Below are positions 6,357 to 15,484 of a DNA stretch of 34,126 bases, piece after piece; the first letter of the stretch is position 1, and every line of letters begins with the position of its first letter. The position numbers and the translations under genes were made by a program. The stretch covers positions 1 through 34,126 of the forward strand of contig CAMBEJ010000049.1 in assembly GCA_945865375.1 (NCBI GenBank), read 5' to 3'. Source of the DNA: Akkermansia muciniphila. Its GTDB lineage: Bacteria > Verrucomicrobiota > Verrucomicrobiia > Limisphaerales > F1-80-MAGS106. A model generated the notes under the pieces. It was not told the origin of the DNA, searched no databases, and saw only the letters and a program-made list of their open reading frames with translations.

Positions 6357-8420
6357 CTACTCCCTCGCGGCCACTTGGTTTTCGTCCAGGACCAACACTC
6401 CGTGGGGTGCGAGATCGTAATTGCCTGAGAACGTGTTGCCGGTGAGGAAATCGTGCATGGGTTTGAAGAAAGTGATTCGCACGGGGCTGTTTTGATGGTT
6501 CAACAGGAAATAGATTTTTGTGCCGTCTTTTTGACGCATGCCAACCTCGACCGTTTCGGGGACCTTCAGCAAGGGGAACAGGCCGGACATGTCCCGAAGC
6601 CATCCCACTAGGTCGTAATAGAAATGCTGATGGCTCATGGTGCCGATGTAGATGGCTTTTCCGAGCCCATAGTTGTTGATCGTCATGGCGGGAACTCCCG
6701 CGTAGAAGTCGGTGGAGTAAGTGGCGAGGACCTGGCATCCTTTGGGTTCGATCAGATCGCACCACAACCTTGCGGGGTGCATGTGGGTGGCCGGAAAAGA
6801 GCCTTTGAACGCGAGATGATTTTCCTGGGTGGGCGGGAGGACGTCGAACTCAGGAACCTCCAGTCCAAAGAGGTCGGTCATGTCGTGGGGGAACCCGGTA
6901 TCGGGAGCGATGTGGTGTTCGTCGACAAGGCCTGTGTTGAAGGTAGAGACGAGGATGCCGCCATTTTGGACGTAGAGTCTGAGGAGATCGGCCTCGCCGC
7001 CGGCTAGCAACTGGAGGGAGGGCGCGAAGACGATCTTGTATTGCGAGAGGTCTTCCGTTGGGCGGGCGAAGTCGACCGGAATATTACGGTCGTGGAGGGC
7101 GCTATAAAACAACAGGAGGTGATCACGCTGCTTGAAGTGTTTGTTGGGTTGCATAGGCAACTTCAGCGACCACTCGTTCGGGTGGCTGCACAGGATACAC
7201 GTCTCGGCGACGACTTTGGTCCCTTTCAGGACGGGCGAGAGCAGTTTGATTTCTTCACCGATTTGGCTGATTTCACGATAGACCCGGTTGTCTCCGCGGC
7301 CATCGTGGGTGAGGACCCCGCCGTAAAACTGTTCTGAACCGATGCGCGGCTGACGCCAGAAAAAGTACAGCACGCCCGTGACACCTCGCGAAAGAAGTTG
7401 GTAGGTGAACAACCGAACCACGCCCGGTGCGACCAGGGAGTTCACGTCCTGCCAGTTGACGTTGCCTGCTTTTTGTTCGATGACCCAAAACCCTTCCTCG
7501 CCATCCGGGGTCCTGCCTGCGGACTTCTTCAAGGACCGCATCATGTCCACTTCGTAGGCGTTTTCAGCGGATTTGGATTTGATGGTGGCGTAGCTGTCGA
7601 GGGAGACGAAGTCCAGGACGTCGGCCATGTCAAAGTGGTCGAAATTTCTGGAGAGAGCCCGGAGGTTGGTGGTGACCGGGATGTTTGGGGTCATGCCCTT
7701 GATCAAGTCAGCCTGCATTTTAATGTAAGCGACGCAGGTATCGCTGGAGAAACGGAGCCAATCGATGACAAGAGCGGGGTTATGGACTGTGGGAGCGACC
7801 ATCGGCATGGGGACCTGGGACCAATCGGTCACTATCTGACCCCAGAACCGCAGGCCCATGAGGGTGTTCAAATTCTCGACAGTTTCATATTTGGCTTTGA
7901 GCCATGCTTGCCAGTCGTTTCGGGTTTCGTCATTAAAAGAGGTTTCGGTCTTGTGGCCGCCTATTCCATTGTCCAGTTGCCAGGCGATGAGGTGGGAGTG
8001 GCCACCCAAGGCATCGACCATGGCGGTGATTATTTTGTTTGAGTAGCTCCAGAAAATATTGCTATTGAGACAGATCGCTCTGCGAGTGCCTTCGTGGAGG
8101 AGATTGCCGCGTTCGTCCTTGGGGAGGATTTCGGGGTGTGTTCTTGCCATCCATAGAGGGGGCGCGGAAGTCGGGGTGGCGAGAACTATTTGGATGTTAT
8201 GGCGGGCGAGAATGTCCATGACGCGGCGCATCCATCCGAAGTCGAAGCGGCCTTCCTCGGGCTCGCAGAGACCCCAGCAAAACTCGCCGAGTCTGACGAC
8301 GTTAACGCCGGCCGCCACCATGAGTTGGGCATCGCGCTCCCAGCGTGCCTCGGGGTTTTCCATGGTTCCAGCAAGGGGATACACCCAATGCTCCGGGTGG
8401 TAATTAACTCCGAAGTGCAT
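6357..8420 (-). CDS. GH42 beta-galactosidase-like glycoside hydrolase lacking the usual acid/base Glu
   Basis: At 687 residues it has normal GH42 length: a TIM barrel (about 1-385), a Rossmann-like trimerisation domain (about 400-600) and a small C-terminal beta domain. The start M-H-F-G-V-N-Y-H-P-E-H-W, the V-V-R-L-G-E-F-C-W strand, and the nucleophile motif V-I-E-Q-K-A-G-N-V-N-W (E315) are typical. The motif carrying the acid/base, normally W-Q-x-D-N-E-Y-G, reads W-Q-L-D-N-G-I-G-G-H, so residue 152 is Gly (GGA at 7967-7965). E160, eight residues on, is the nearest acid. The enzyme may belong to a divergent clade, use another acid, or be inactive as a hydrolase. No signal peptide is seen, so it is probably cytoplasmic. 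It lies 88 bp after the DUF1501 gene on the same strand. Confidence 0.9.
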   Translation of the reverse strand: MHFGVNYHPEHWVYPLAGTMENPEARWERDAQLMVAAGVNVVRLGEFCWGLCEPEEGRFDFGWMRRVMDILARHNIQIVLATPTSAPPLWMARTHPEILPKDERGNLLHEGTRRAICLNSNIFWSYSNKIITAMVDALGGHSHLIAWQLDNGIGGHKTETSFNDETRNDWQAWLKAKYETVENLNTLMGLRFWGQIVTDWSQVPMPMVAPTVHNPALVIDWLRFSSDTCVAYIKMQADLIKGMTPNIPVTTNLRALSRNFDHFDMADVLDFVSLDSYATIKSKSAENAYEVDMMRSLKKSAGRTPDGEEGFWVIEQKAGNVNWQDVNSLVAPGVVRLFTYQLLSRGVTGVLYFFWRQPRIGSEQFYGGVLTHDGRGDNRVYREISQIGEEIKLLSPVLKGTKVVAETCILCSHPNEWSLKLPMQPNKHFKQRDHLLLFYSALHDRNIPVDFARPTEDLSQYKIVFAPSLQLLAGGEADLLRLYVQNGGILVSTFNTGLVDEHHIAPDTGFPHDMTDLFGLEVPEFDVLPPTQENHLAFKGSFPATHMHPARLWCDLIEPKGCQVLATYSTDFYAGVPAMTINNYGLGKAIYIGTMSHQHFYYDLVGWLRDMSGLFPLLKVPETVEVGMRQKDGTKIYFLLNHQNSPVRITFFKPMHDFLTGNTFSGNYDLAPHGVLVLDENQVAARE

Positions 8421-8508
8421 GATTCAAGGCGGGGTCTGGGACGAATTGAAATAACCCTATCCGTTGTAAGAACTTTCGCAACCTCAATTTCACCTCAATT
8501 TCACAGGG

Positions 8509-9999
8509 TTAAGCGATGATTTTGCGAATGACTTCACCGGAGACGTCCGTGAGTCGGAAATCGCGGGTATTGTAACGGAAAGTCAGGCGTTTGTGGTCCA
8601 ATCCAAGCAGGTGGAGGAGGGTGGCATGCAGATCATTGACCGAGACACGGTCCACGACGGCTTTTTGACCGATCTCGTCCGTTTCACCATGGTGGACGCC
8701 GCCTCGGACGCCGCCGCCCATAAACCAAGTCGTGAACGCGTGGGGATTGTGATCGCGGCCGCTGTTATGGTTGTCAGCCCGTTTTTGGGCGACCGGGAGG
8801 CGTCCGAACTCGCCTCCCCAGATGACGAGAGTGGAATCGAGAAGGCCGCGTTGCTTGAGATCGGACAAGAGTCCCGCGATGGGCACGTCGGTTTCTCCGG
8901 CGAACTGGCGGTGGTTGGCCTGGATGTTGGAATGGCCATCCCACGATTTTTCATTTTCTTCGCCACCGCTGTAAATCTGAACGAAACGGACACCGCGTTC
9001 GACGAGCCTTCGGGCCATCAGGCATTGTTTTGCGAAGTGGGCGCATCGTTTGTCGTCAAGACCGTAGAGCTTTCGAATATGGCTGGGCTCGTGGTCCACG
9101 CTGAGCGCTTCAGGGGCGGCCATCTGCATGCGGTAAGCGAGCTCAAAACTTTCGATGCGCGCGGCCAGGGCGGATTCGCTCGAGTGCTGATGGAGATGTT
9201 GTCCATTGAGGGTTTTGAGCAGGTCGAGCTGCCGTCGTTGTTGGGCATCGGACATGCCGATTCGGCGTTCGAGATTTTCGATGGGGGCACCCTGAGCGCT
9301 GAGCGCTGTTCCCTGAAAGACGCCGGGCAGAAAGCCTGAACCCCAGTTTTGTGAGTAGCCTTTGGGGAGGCCGCGTCCCAGGGTGTCGTACATCACAACG
9401 AAACCCGGGAGATTTTGGTTTGGAGTGCCGAGCCCGTAAGTGACCCAGGCACCGACGCACGGGAATCCCATGCGGTTCATGCCGGTGTTGATTTGAAAAA
9501 GAGCGGGTGAATGGTTGTTGGTCTCGGTGTAGCAGGAGTGGACGAACGCCATGTCATCGACGTGCTGAGCGATGTGCGGAAAGATTTCCGAAACCCAGGA
9601 TCCCGACTGCCCGTGCTGGCGGAACGCGAACGGGGATTTCATCAAAGGCCCAATCTCATCGGTGAAGAATCCGGTTTTTTTGTCAAAACCTTCGAGTTCC
9701 TTGCCATGGTACTTCTCAAGACCCGGTTTGTAATCCCAGGTGTCCACGTGGCTTGGACCGCCGTTCATGAAAAGCCAGATGACAGATTTGGCCTGGCGCG
9801 GGAAATGGCTGAAACGGGCTTCCAAAGGGTTGGCGGCGAGGGCCGGTTCGGAAGCCAAGGCGGCACCATCCAGAAACCCGGTTTGTTTGAGCAAAGTTCC
9901 GAGGGCGACGGCACCGAAGCCGCAGCCGGCGCGCTCAAGGAAAGCACGGCGGGAACCTTGAAACAGGGTGGGTGTGGCGTGGAAGTGAGGGAGAGTCAT
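8509..9999 (-). CDS. DUF1501 family secreted protein with Tat signal
   Basis: This 496-residue protein begins with a twin-arginine signal (S-R-R-A-F-L-E, R17-R18, then a glycine/alanine-rich hydrophobic stretch), so it should be exported folded by Tat. The body is the DUF1501 family, with an alkaline phosphatase/sulfatase-like fold: W-L-F-M-N-G-G-P-S-H-V-D-T-W near the N-terminus, and W-G-G-E-F-G-R then G-R-D-H-N-P-H-A-F near the C-terminus. The biochemical role is unknown. Members are very common in Planctomycetes and Verrucomicrobia, nearly always next to a PSD1 gene. Here the start overlaps the stop of the PSD1 gene by 4 bp, which indicates translational coupling and joint function. Confidence 0.93.
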   Translation of the reverse strand: MTLPHFHATPTLFQGSRRAFLERAGCGFGAVALGTLLKQTGFLDGAALASEPALAANPLEARFSHFPRQAKSVIWLFMNGGPSHVDTWDYKPGLEKYHGKELEGFDKKTGFFTDEIGPLMKSPFAFRQHGQSGSWVSEIFPHIAQHVDDMAFVHSCYTETNNHSPALFQINTGMNRMGFPCVGAWVTYGLGTPNQNLPGFVVMYDTLGRGLPKGYSQNWGSGFLPGVFQGTALSAQGAPIENLERRIGMSDAQQRRQLDLLKTLNGQHLHQHSSESALAARIESFELAYRMQMAAPEALSVDHEPSHIRKLYGLDDKRCAHFAKQCLMARRLVERGVRFVQIYSGGEENEKSWDGHSNIQANHRQFAGETDVPIAGLLSDLKQRGLLDSTLVIWGGEFGRLPVAQKRADNHNSGRDHNPHAFTTWFMGGGVRGGVHHGETDEIGQKAVVDRVSVNDLHATLLHLLGLDHKRLTFRYNTRDFRLTDVSGEVIRKIIA

Positions 10000-12836
10000 T
10001 CGAGGTAGGCGAACTCGTTGAGTCCGAAAAGTGCCTGGGAGAAATCGGCGAGAGCGGTGATCTCAGGGTTTTCGGTTCCGGAGACTTGGTAGGATTCGCA
10101 CTGGAATCGCACAAACTCGAGGGAGGAAGCCAGTTCCGAGGTGGAAGGGTTTCGTGCGAGGACAAGACGGTAGAGAGTCCGCAACTGGGCTTCTCCAGCG
10201 CGTTCCCGCTGCACACGCTTGGCGAGGGTTTCCGCGTAATGCCTGATCACAGGATTGTTGAGAATCAGGAGGCTTTGTGGGGCGACAGTGGTGGTGGGGC
10301 GCCGTTCCACACCGCCGAGGGCGTCGGGCCAGTCGAACACGCTCATCATGGGGACAAGCCTGCTTCGTTTGACGGTGAAATAGAGGCTGCGGCGGGGCTG
10401 GGCTGGGTTCAGCGTGCCTGGACCATAGAGGCGAGCGTCGAGGGCACCGCTCACATGGAGCACGGAATCGCGAATGGCTTCGGCCTCCAGCCGCCTTGGG
10501 GAGAATCTCCACCACCAGAGGTTCTCGGGATCGGTTCTCGCGTTGCCGGCGTCCGCCTCATTCCCTTGTCGGTACGTGGCGCTCGCCAGGATCAAGTGGT
10601 GCAGGTGTTTAAGACTCCATCCGCTCCGGACCAGTTCGACTGCCAGGTAATCGAGTAGTTCGGGGTGCGTTGGGATGTCCCCTTTGACGCCAAAATCGCT
10701 CGGTGTGCTGACAAGGCCTCTGCCGAAATGCCACATCCAGACGCGGTTTGCGATCACCCTCGCCAGCAACGGGCCTGCGCCGTATTCCGTGTCCGTGATC
10801 CACTCAGCCAAGGCCCGTCTGCGATAACTTGTCCGGGACCCTGTGGGCGGTGCTTGTTGCCAGTGGCTGTCCTTGTCTGGGTGTCGCATCAGCACCTGGA
10901 GGAACCCAGGATTGGCGACGCCGGTCTTCTGGTTTACATCCCCCCTTTTGAGGTGATAAGTCTGCTCAAAGAAGTCAGCTCCTTGAGAATTCAACCGCAA
11001 CGGAGGCACACCCTCGCTGCTGATGAGCACCTTGGATTTGGTTGGTTTTGGGGCTCGATTCGCATGGGCTTCGATCCGATCTCTGAGTTCTCGCCACCCT
11101 TGATCGCGCGGCGCAAACCAGATCGCGATCTTTTCTTGCTCACCCTTAGAAAGACGCGAGAAGCCGGCTTCCTGGTTGTCTATCAGCGCATCCTGAACGG
11201 ATTCGGCCAGCCACTCGCCATCGAAGAAAAAGGGTGGACCCGACGATGTGACAGAGAGTCTGAAGCGGCCTATTTGATGTTTGGCGTTGGTTTGAAAATC
11301 AAGGGTGATCTTCAAGAGCAGGCCCTGCGCGGGGTTGGTTCTCAGAGGTTCTGCCAGTTCAAAGACGGCGACATGGTTCGTGCCAAACTGAGGGTCGATG
11401 GCCCAAGCGGAGGTTGGGCTGTTGTCAATGGCCGCAGCCACGGGCAACCCCTTTTGTTCGAAATCGGCGCGAGCAGTTTTGAACACGGCGCGGTTTGTGG
11501 CGCTGGAAGCGGAGACGGCATCAGGACCCTTGGAATACTCCAGCTTGAAATCGCCGAGCGCAAAATTTCCATTGGGGGCGCGTCCGGGTCCGTTCTTCAC
11601 CAAAGACGAATCGGGAAGCACCTCGAGGCGGACTGCGGTGATGGGTGTCACGTGGGTCGTGGTGACGAATGTGTAGGTTTCTGAATCTGGGTTCTTGCCT
11701 GTGGCCAGCACGGTGGAGTCTGGAAGGTGGGTGAAGGTTGTGCCGTTTTGGGCGGTCAGCGCGGACGGTTCCAGCACCGTCCAACGAGGCGGCAGAGCGG
11801 GTGGATTTTTCTCGATCCAGACGGCGGCACGTCTGGGCAATTCATCGTTCTCGTACCGTTTGAGCGCCGTGGTCAGGGGGGCGTGTTCTTCATCGAACCG
11901 TTCTTGGGCACGCTTGAAACCGACTGGATCGAAATCGACATCGTAATCAGAACGCACCGTGGTGGTGAAACTGGAAACGATCCGATAATAGTCCTGCGCG
12001 GGGATGGGATCGAACTTATGATCATGGCATCGAGCGCAGCCGATTGTCAGGCCGAGCATCGCCGTGCCCGTGGTGCGAGCCATGTCGTCGAGTTCGTCGT
12101 AACGTTCTTTTTCGACCTGATTCGCGGTGATCTGCGTCGCGTGCACTCCGGCGGCGAGGAATCCTGTCGCCATCAATGCCATGGGATTGGAAGGCTCGTA
12201 TTCGTCCCCGGCGAGCTGCCATTTAACGAACGTGTCGTACGGCAGATCTTGGTTGAATGCCTGGATAAGAAAATCGCGATAGTGGTAGGCGTTTGGCCGG
12301 TCTGAGTCGTGTTCGAATCCGTGGCTCTCGGCAAAGCGGGCGAGATCCATCCAGTGCCTGGCCCAACGTTCGCCATACCGTGGATCTTCCAGAAGTTTTC
12401 GCACCAACCGCTCCCAACTGTCCTCGGAGCGATCGTTGGAGAATTGTTCCACATCGTCAGCGGAAGGAGGCACTCCGAGCAGGTCCAACCACAAACGCCG
12501 GACGAGGGTGTGCGAGTTCGCAGGGGGCGTGGGTTTGAGGCCTTTCACGCGGAGTGCCGACTGAATGAAGGAGTCTATGGGATTGCGAAGCGAGGCGGTG
12601 CCGGGCAGCTTGGGCGGCTTGATTTGTCCGAGGGGTTGGAATGACCAAAACGCCCGTTCTTCATCGGTGATGACGCGCGCGGAGGCTCGGGGTGAGGATT
12701 GTGGGGCCTCCGCAGCACGCCCCGTGATGTGTTCTGGGATGAGCAAAAAGGCGGAGGCAATCGCGAGGATGCCGACGAGCCGTTCGGCGAGTCTGGAGCC
12801 GGAGGATCGTCGAGTCACATTGGGTGGAAGAGGCAT
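9996..12836 (-). CDS. PSD1 protein (DUF1549 + DUF1553)
   Basis: A 946-residue exported protein. Residues about 16-43 form a Sec-type signal. DUF1549 (about 85-290) contains L-W-L-D-L-L-G-V-P-P, R-Y-G-E-R-W-A-R-H-W-M-D and a haem-type C-A-R-C-H (267-271) in the usual G-C-A-R-C-H-D-H-K-F-D-P-I context. The middle (about 370-530) looks like a carbohydrate-binding-type beta domain. DUF1553 (about 655-910) contains F-G-R-G-L-V and P-S-D-F-G. The N-terminal PSC1 cytochrome domain of many homologues is absent. Function is unproven; PSD1/DUF1501 pairs are often linked to polysaccharide degradation in PVC bacteria. The gene begins 38 bp after the VKOR gene stop and overlaps the next gene by 4 bp. Confidence 0.93.
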   Translation of the reverse strand: MPLPPNVTRRSSGSRLAERLVGILAIASAFLLIPEHITGRAAEAPQSSPRASARVITDEERAFWSFQPLGQIKPPKLPGTASLRNPIDSFIQSALRVKGLKPTPPANSHTLVRRLWLDLLGVPPSADDVEQFSNDRSEDSWERLVRKLLEDPRYGERWARHWMDLARFAESHGFEHDSDRPNAYHYRDFLIQAFNQDLPYDTFVKWQLAGDEYEPSNPMALMATGFLAAGVHATQITANQVEKERYDELDDMARTTGTAMLGLTIGCARCHDHKFDPIPAQDYYRIVSSFTTTVRSDYDVDFDPVGFKRAQERFDEEHAPLTTALKRYENDELPRRAAVWIEKNPPALPPRWTVLEPSALTAQNGTTFTHLPDSTVLATGKNPDSETYTFVTTTHVTPITAVRLEVLPDSSLVKNGPGRAPNGNFALGDFKLEYSKGPDAVSASSATNRAVFKTARADFEQKGLPVAAAIDNSPTSAWAIDPQFGTNHVAVFELAEPLRTNPAQGLLLKITLDFQTNAKHQIGRFRLSVTSSGPPFFFDGEWLAESVQDALIDNQEAGFSRLSKGEQEKIAIWFAPRDQGWRELRDRIEAHANRAPKPTKSKVLISSEGVPPLRLNSQGADFFEQTYHLKRGDVNQKTGVANPGFLQVLMRHPDKDSHWQQAPPTGSRTSYRRRALAEWITDTEYGAGPLLARVIANRVWMWHFGRGLVSTPSDFGVKGDIPTHPELLDYLAVELVRSGWSLKHLHHLILASATYRQGNEADAGNARTDPENLWWWRFSPRRLEAEAIRDSVLHVSGALDARLYGPGTLNPAQPRRSLYFTVKRSRLVPMMSVFDWPDALGGVERRPTTTVAPQSLLILNNPVIRHYAETLAKRVQRERAGEAQLRTLYRLVLARNPSTSELASSLEFVRFQCESYQVSGTENPEITALADFSQALFGLNEFAYLE

Positions 12837-12874
12837 GTCGGCGAGGGGTGCTTGAACGGGTGGCTTATGATCTC

Positions 12875-14122
12875 CTACCGAGGGGGCGGCGGCGGCGTCA
12901 CACCGAGGTTTTTCTCGAGCAACGCATAGAGGTCTTGAGGGCGGGTGAGGGGTCCAACGTTGACAATATCGCCAATCACCAACTGGGGCATGCGGTAGGA
13001 AGCCGTGATGTTGCCGTTTAGCTCGTAGAGGGAGATACTGGTTTGAAGGGTCCGCTCCACCCAGGGATCCGAAAGAGCTTTTTTCAACGGATCGGTTCCT
13101 GTGATTTGGCGGGCTTTTTCTTCGGCCTGCTCCAGGGAGGGTGTTTCGCGTTGCTCAAAAATCCATTCATCGAACTGGATGAACGCGGCATTGCTGACCC
13201 GTCGCACGGCGAGGCCCAACCTGGCGAAGTCGCAGGCTTTCTCGTGTTTCTTTTGAGTTTTTCTCACCAAAGGGTTGCATTTTCCGTCCAAGGGCATCGG
13301 TAGGGAAGCGATGGCCAGCTGATTCCCGTAGTGCTTGAGGGCTGCGGTCAGGTGCTTATGCATATCGCGGCAGTCCGGGCATGTGTAATCGAACAAACTG
13401 ACAAACACGCGGCTGGCGGAGCCGGATCCCATCATGGGGAGTTCGCGAAGGTCGAGTTTGAAACTGCCTTTGTGGACTCGCACTAAATTCATTCTGTGGG
13501 GAAATGCTATTTGTGCGGCCGCCAACGCGACCACACAAGCGGCTCCGATGAGCCCCGCGGCAGCGGCGTGAGTTTTTCGCAGGATGTATTGAGGACGGGT
13601 GGCGGGGTCGATGCCGACAAGGCATCGGCGCGCGGCGGCCAGGCAGGCGATCGCCGCTACGACCGCTCCAAGATGCGCGACCATGCAAAATTTGCAGACA
13701 GCACCGATCTGCATCAACTGAATGCCGATGAACCATAGGGCCGCCCCGATGAGGGAAACCGAGAGCATGATGGCGAGGAGCCACGGGCGGGCGTGGAAGC
13801 GAGCTGTCTGCGCCGGGAACAGTTGGAACGAAGTGATGAATAAAACCAGGTAGGCAAGCAGCGCAGGCGCGCTCACTGGAATATTTCCCAGATAAGCCCA
13901 GTGACTGCCCAGAACGCGGTCGCATGGGGAGCCAGGGCCACATCCACCCACGCGCTCCTGCGTGAGCGCATGCCAGAGCAGGTAGGCGGCGAAGCTCCCT
14001 CCCAGCATCAGCCCCACTCGCGCGATCCAAAGAGTGCGTGAGAGCACGGCACGGTTTGGTGGAGAGACGTCTGATTTTTTTTGTGAGTGGGTCGATTTTG
14101 CTTGCGTGCGCTTTTTTGACAT
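12875..14122 (-). CDS. Vitamin K epoxide reductase-thioredoxin fusion
   Basis: A 415-residue membrane protein that should drive disulfide formation using quinone, doing the work of DsbB plus DsbA in one chain. The VKOR part (about 28-205) has several hydrophobic helices, loop cysteines C61 and C67 (G-G-C-G-P-G-S-P-C-D), the conserved S-x-W-A then P-x-S region and the active C-K-F-C (143-146). The thioredoxin/DsbA-like part (about 225-405) has C-P-D-C (248-251) and a long helical insert with a further cysteine pair. I chose ATG 14122 (M-S-K-K-R-T-Q); upstream in-frame codons to 14233 lack conserved features. The gene is divergent from the DUF1573-cytochrome gene, another envelope protein likely to need correctly oxidised cysteines. 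Confidence 0.92.
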   Translation of the reverse strand: MSKKRTQAKSTHSQKKSDVSPPNRAVLSRTLWIARVGLMLGGSFAAYLLWHALTQERVGGCGPGSPCDRVLGSHWAYLGNIPVSAPALLAYLVLFITSFQLFPAQTARFHARPWLLAIMLSVSLIGAALWFIGIQLMQIGAVCKFCMVAHLGAVVAAIACLAAARRCLVGIDPATRPQYILRKTHAAAAGLIGAACVVALAAAQIAFPHRMNLVRVHKGSFKLDLRELPMMGSGSASRVFVSLFDYTCPDCRDMHKHLTAALKHYGNQLAIASLPMPLDGKCNPLVRKTQKKHEKACDFARLGLAVRRVSNAAFIQFDEWIFEQRETPSLEQAEEKARQITGTDPLKKALSDPWVERTLQTSISLYELNGNITASYRMPQLVIGDIVNVGPLTRPQDLYALLEKNLGVTPPPPPR

Positions 14123-14390
14123 CGGGCGTAACCGGTGCGTTGTATTGGGTCGGGATGACAGATTGGGCAAACTATCCGAAGTCGTCCACGATCTTTTTTG
14201 GCTTCTTTTCTGAGCTGTCCCAGGAACCGTCAAGGCAGGGCGCGATGCCCTCCTATGAGGTTCGGGGGAAGCCAGCTCAAGCGCCGTCCGTGTCTTTGGG
14301 TGTCGCGTTTTGAGTTGCGCCTATCGGAGGGACGCGAGACCCTATCTTCATCGACGAGCGCCGGTGGTGTGTGCGATTCTCGTCATTGAT

Positions 14391-15416
14391 ATGAGCAGCA
14401 ACAGGTCTCTCCGCGTTGTCCATGTGGCGACGTGCTTTCTCTGGGTGCAACAGGCGCTTTTCTCACAAGGAAGCATGCCCGAGCAACCCCCTGTTCCGTC
14501 CGCCTCAGCCCTTCCCCCTTCCCCAGGGGGCGGCCTTGCGGTTCCGCCGCTCCCGCCTGCTTTCCCAGCGGTCCCTTTCACTCGGGCTCGCAGCAATCTG
14601 GTAGGAACGGTGCTTCCCGGTGGACGGTTGCCTTCCGCCAGCCCGCAGATTTTTCAATCCCCAACAAACAGCGTGGTCCTCAATTCAACCCCGCCTCTGG
14701 CATGGGACTCCGATTTCAAGGAAATCACAGCCAAACCAGGGGATGTCACCGCCATAATGCATTTTGCGCTCACGAACCTGGCCAAAGAAGCGCTCACCAT
14801 CAAGGCAGTCCGGCCCTCCTGCGGTTGCACACTCGCGGAAATCCCCCCGGTGCCATGGGTTCTGAACCCTGGAAGCAACGGAGTTATCAAGGTCAGCGTG
14901 GATTTACGGGGTAAAAGACAAATGGTCAGCAAATCCATCACAGTGGAAACAAGCCATGGCTACAAAGTCCTGTCCTTTCGAGTGATCATCCCCGAAATAG
15001 CCACTGCCATCCCGGGGAGCATGCAGGATCGGGCCCGCAATACCGCTATTGCGACTGCGGACAGGCAAGCGGTGTTTCGCGGGGAATGTGCGAAATGCCA
15101 CGTGGAGCCGGCAGTCGGCAAAATGGGCTTGGCCCTCTATGGTGCCTCCTGTGGAATTTGCCACGATGGCGAGCACCGCGCCGCCTTCGTGCCGGATCTG
15201 AAGCAGTTGAAGGTGGCGACAACCGCGGATTACTGGCGTCAATCCATCGTAACCGGAAAGCCAGGCAGCCTCATGCCCGCCTTTTCACAAAATCTTGGCG
15301 GCCCTCTGACCGACCTTCAAATCCAATCTCTTGTGGACTATTTGACCGCCAATTTCAAACCAAACTCCCCGCCGACAGCGTCGACTCTCGCGGCTCCCAT
15401 CGCTCCGAGCAAATAG
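14391..15416 (+). CDS. DUF1573-cytochrome c fusion protein
   Basis: A 341-residue exported protein. The start chosen, ATG 14391, gives a signal peptide (about 1-27). A proline-rich stretch (30-65) follows, then a DUF1573 immunoglobulin-like domain (about 105-200) with its P-S-C-G-C-T motif at 142-147. A small cytochrome c domain (about 225-322) has two haem-attachment motifs, C-A-K-C-H (233-237) and C-G-I-C-H (254-258), only 21 residues apart, and a likely axial Met in S-L-M-P-A-F (M295). Haem proteins of this layout act in the periplasm as electron carriers; the partner is unknown. It stops with a real TAG, showing that TAG terminates genes in this genome. Confidence 0.85.
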   Translation: MSSNRSLRVVHVATCFLWVQQALFSQGSMPEQPPVPSASALPPSPGGGLAVPPLPPAFPAVPFTRARSNLVGTVLPGGRLPSASPQIFQSPTNSVVLNSTPPLAWDSDFKEITAKPGDVTAIMHFALTNLAKEALTIKAVRPSCGCTLAEIPPVPWVLNPGSNGVIKVSVDLRGKRQMVSKSITVETSHGYKVLSFRVIIPEIATAIPGSMQDRARNTAIATADRQAVFRGECAKCHVEPAVGKMGLALYGASCGICHDGEHRAAFVPDLKQLKVATTADYWRQSIVTGKPGSLMPAFSQNLGGPLTDLQIQSLVDYLTANFKPNSPPTASTLAAPIAPSK

Positions 15417-15484
15417 GCCTGGACTGGGGCGGGAACAAGCGGCAGAGCAAGAAAGGCGAAAGTTTACCGGAACGAGTGTGCCCT

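Noticed and set aside
14038-14313. Rightward 91-codon frame with a hydrophobic stretch
   Set aside because: It overlaps the VKOR gene start in antisense and lacks a ribosome binding site; the hydrophobicity comes from the complement of the basic, Ser-rich N-terminus.
15086-15484. N-terminal extension of tmk into the preceding gene
   Set aside because: The frame is open, but the codons have no thymidylate kinase similarity and overlap the cytochrome gene; the normal start is at GTG 15485.
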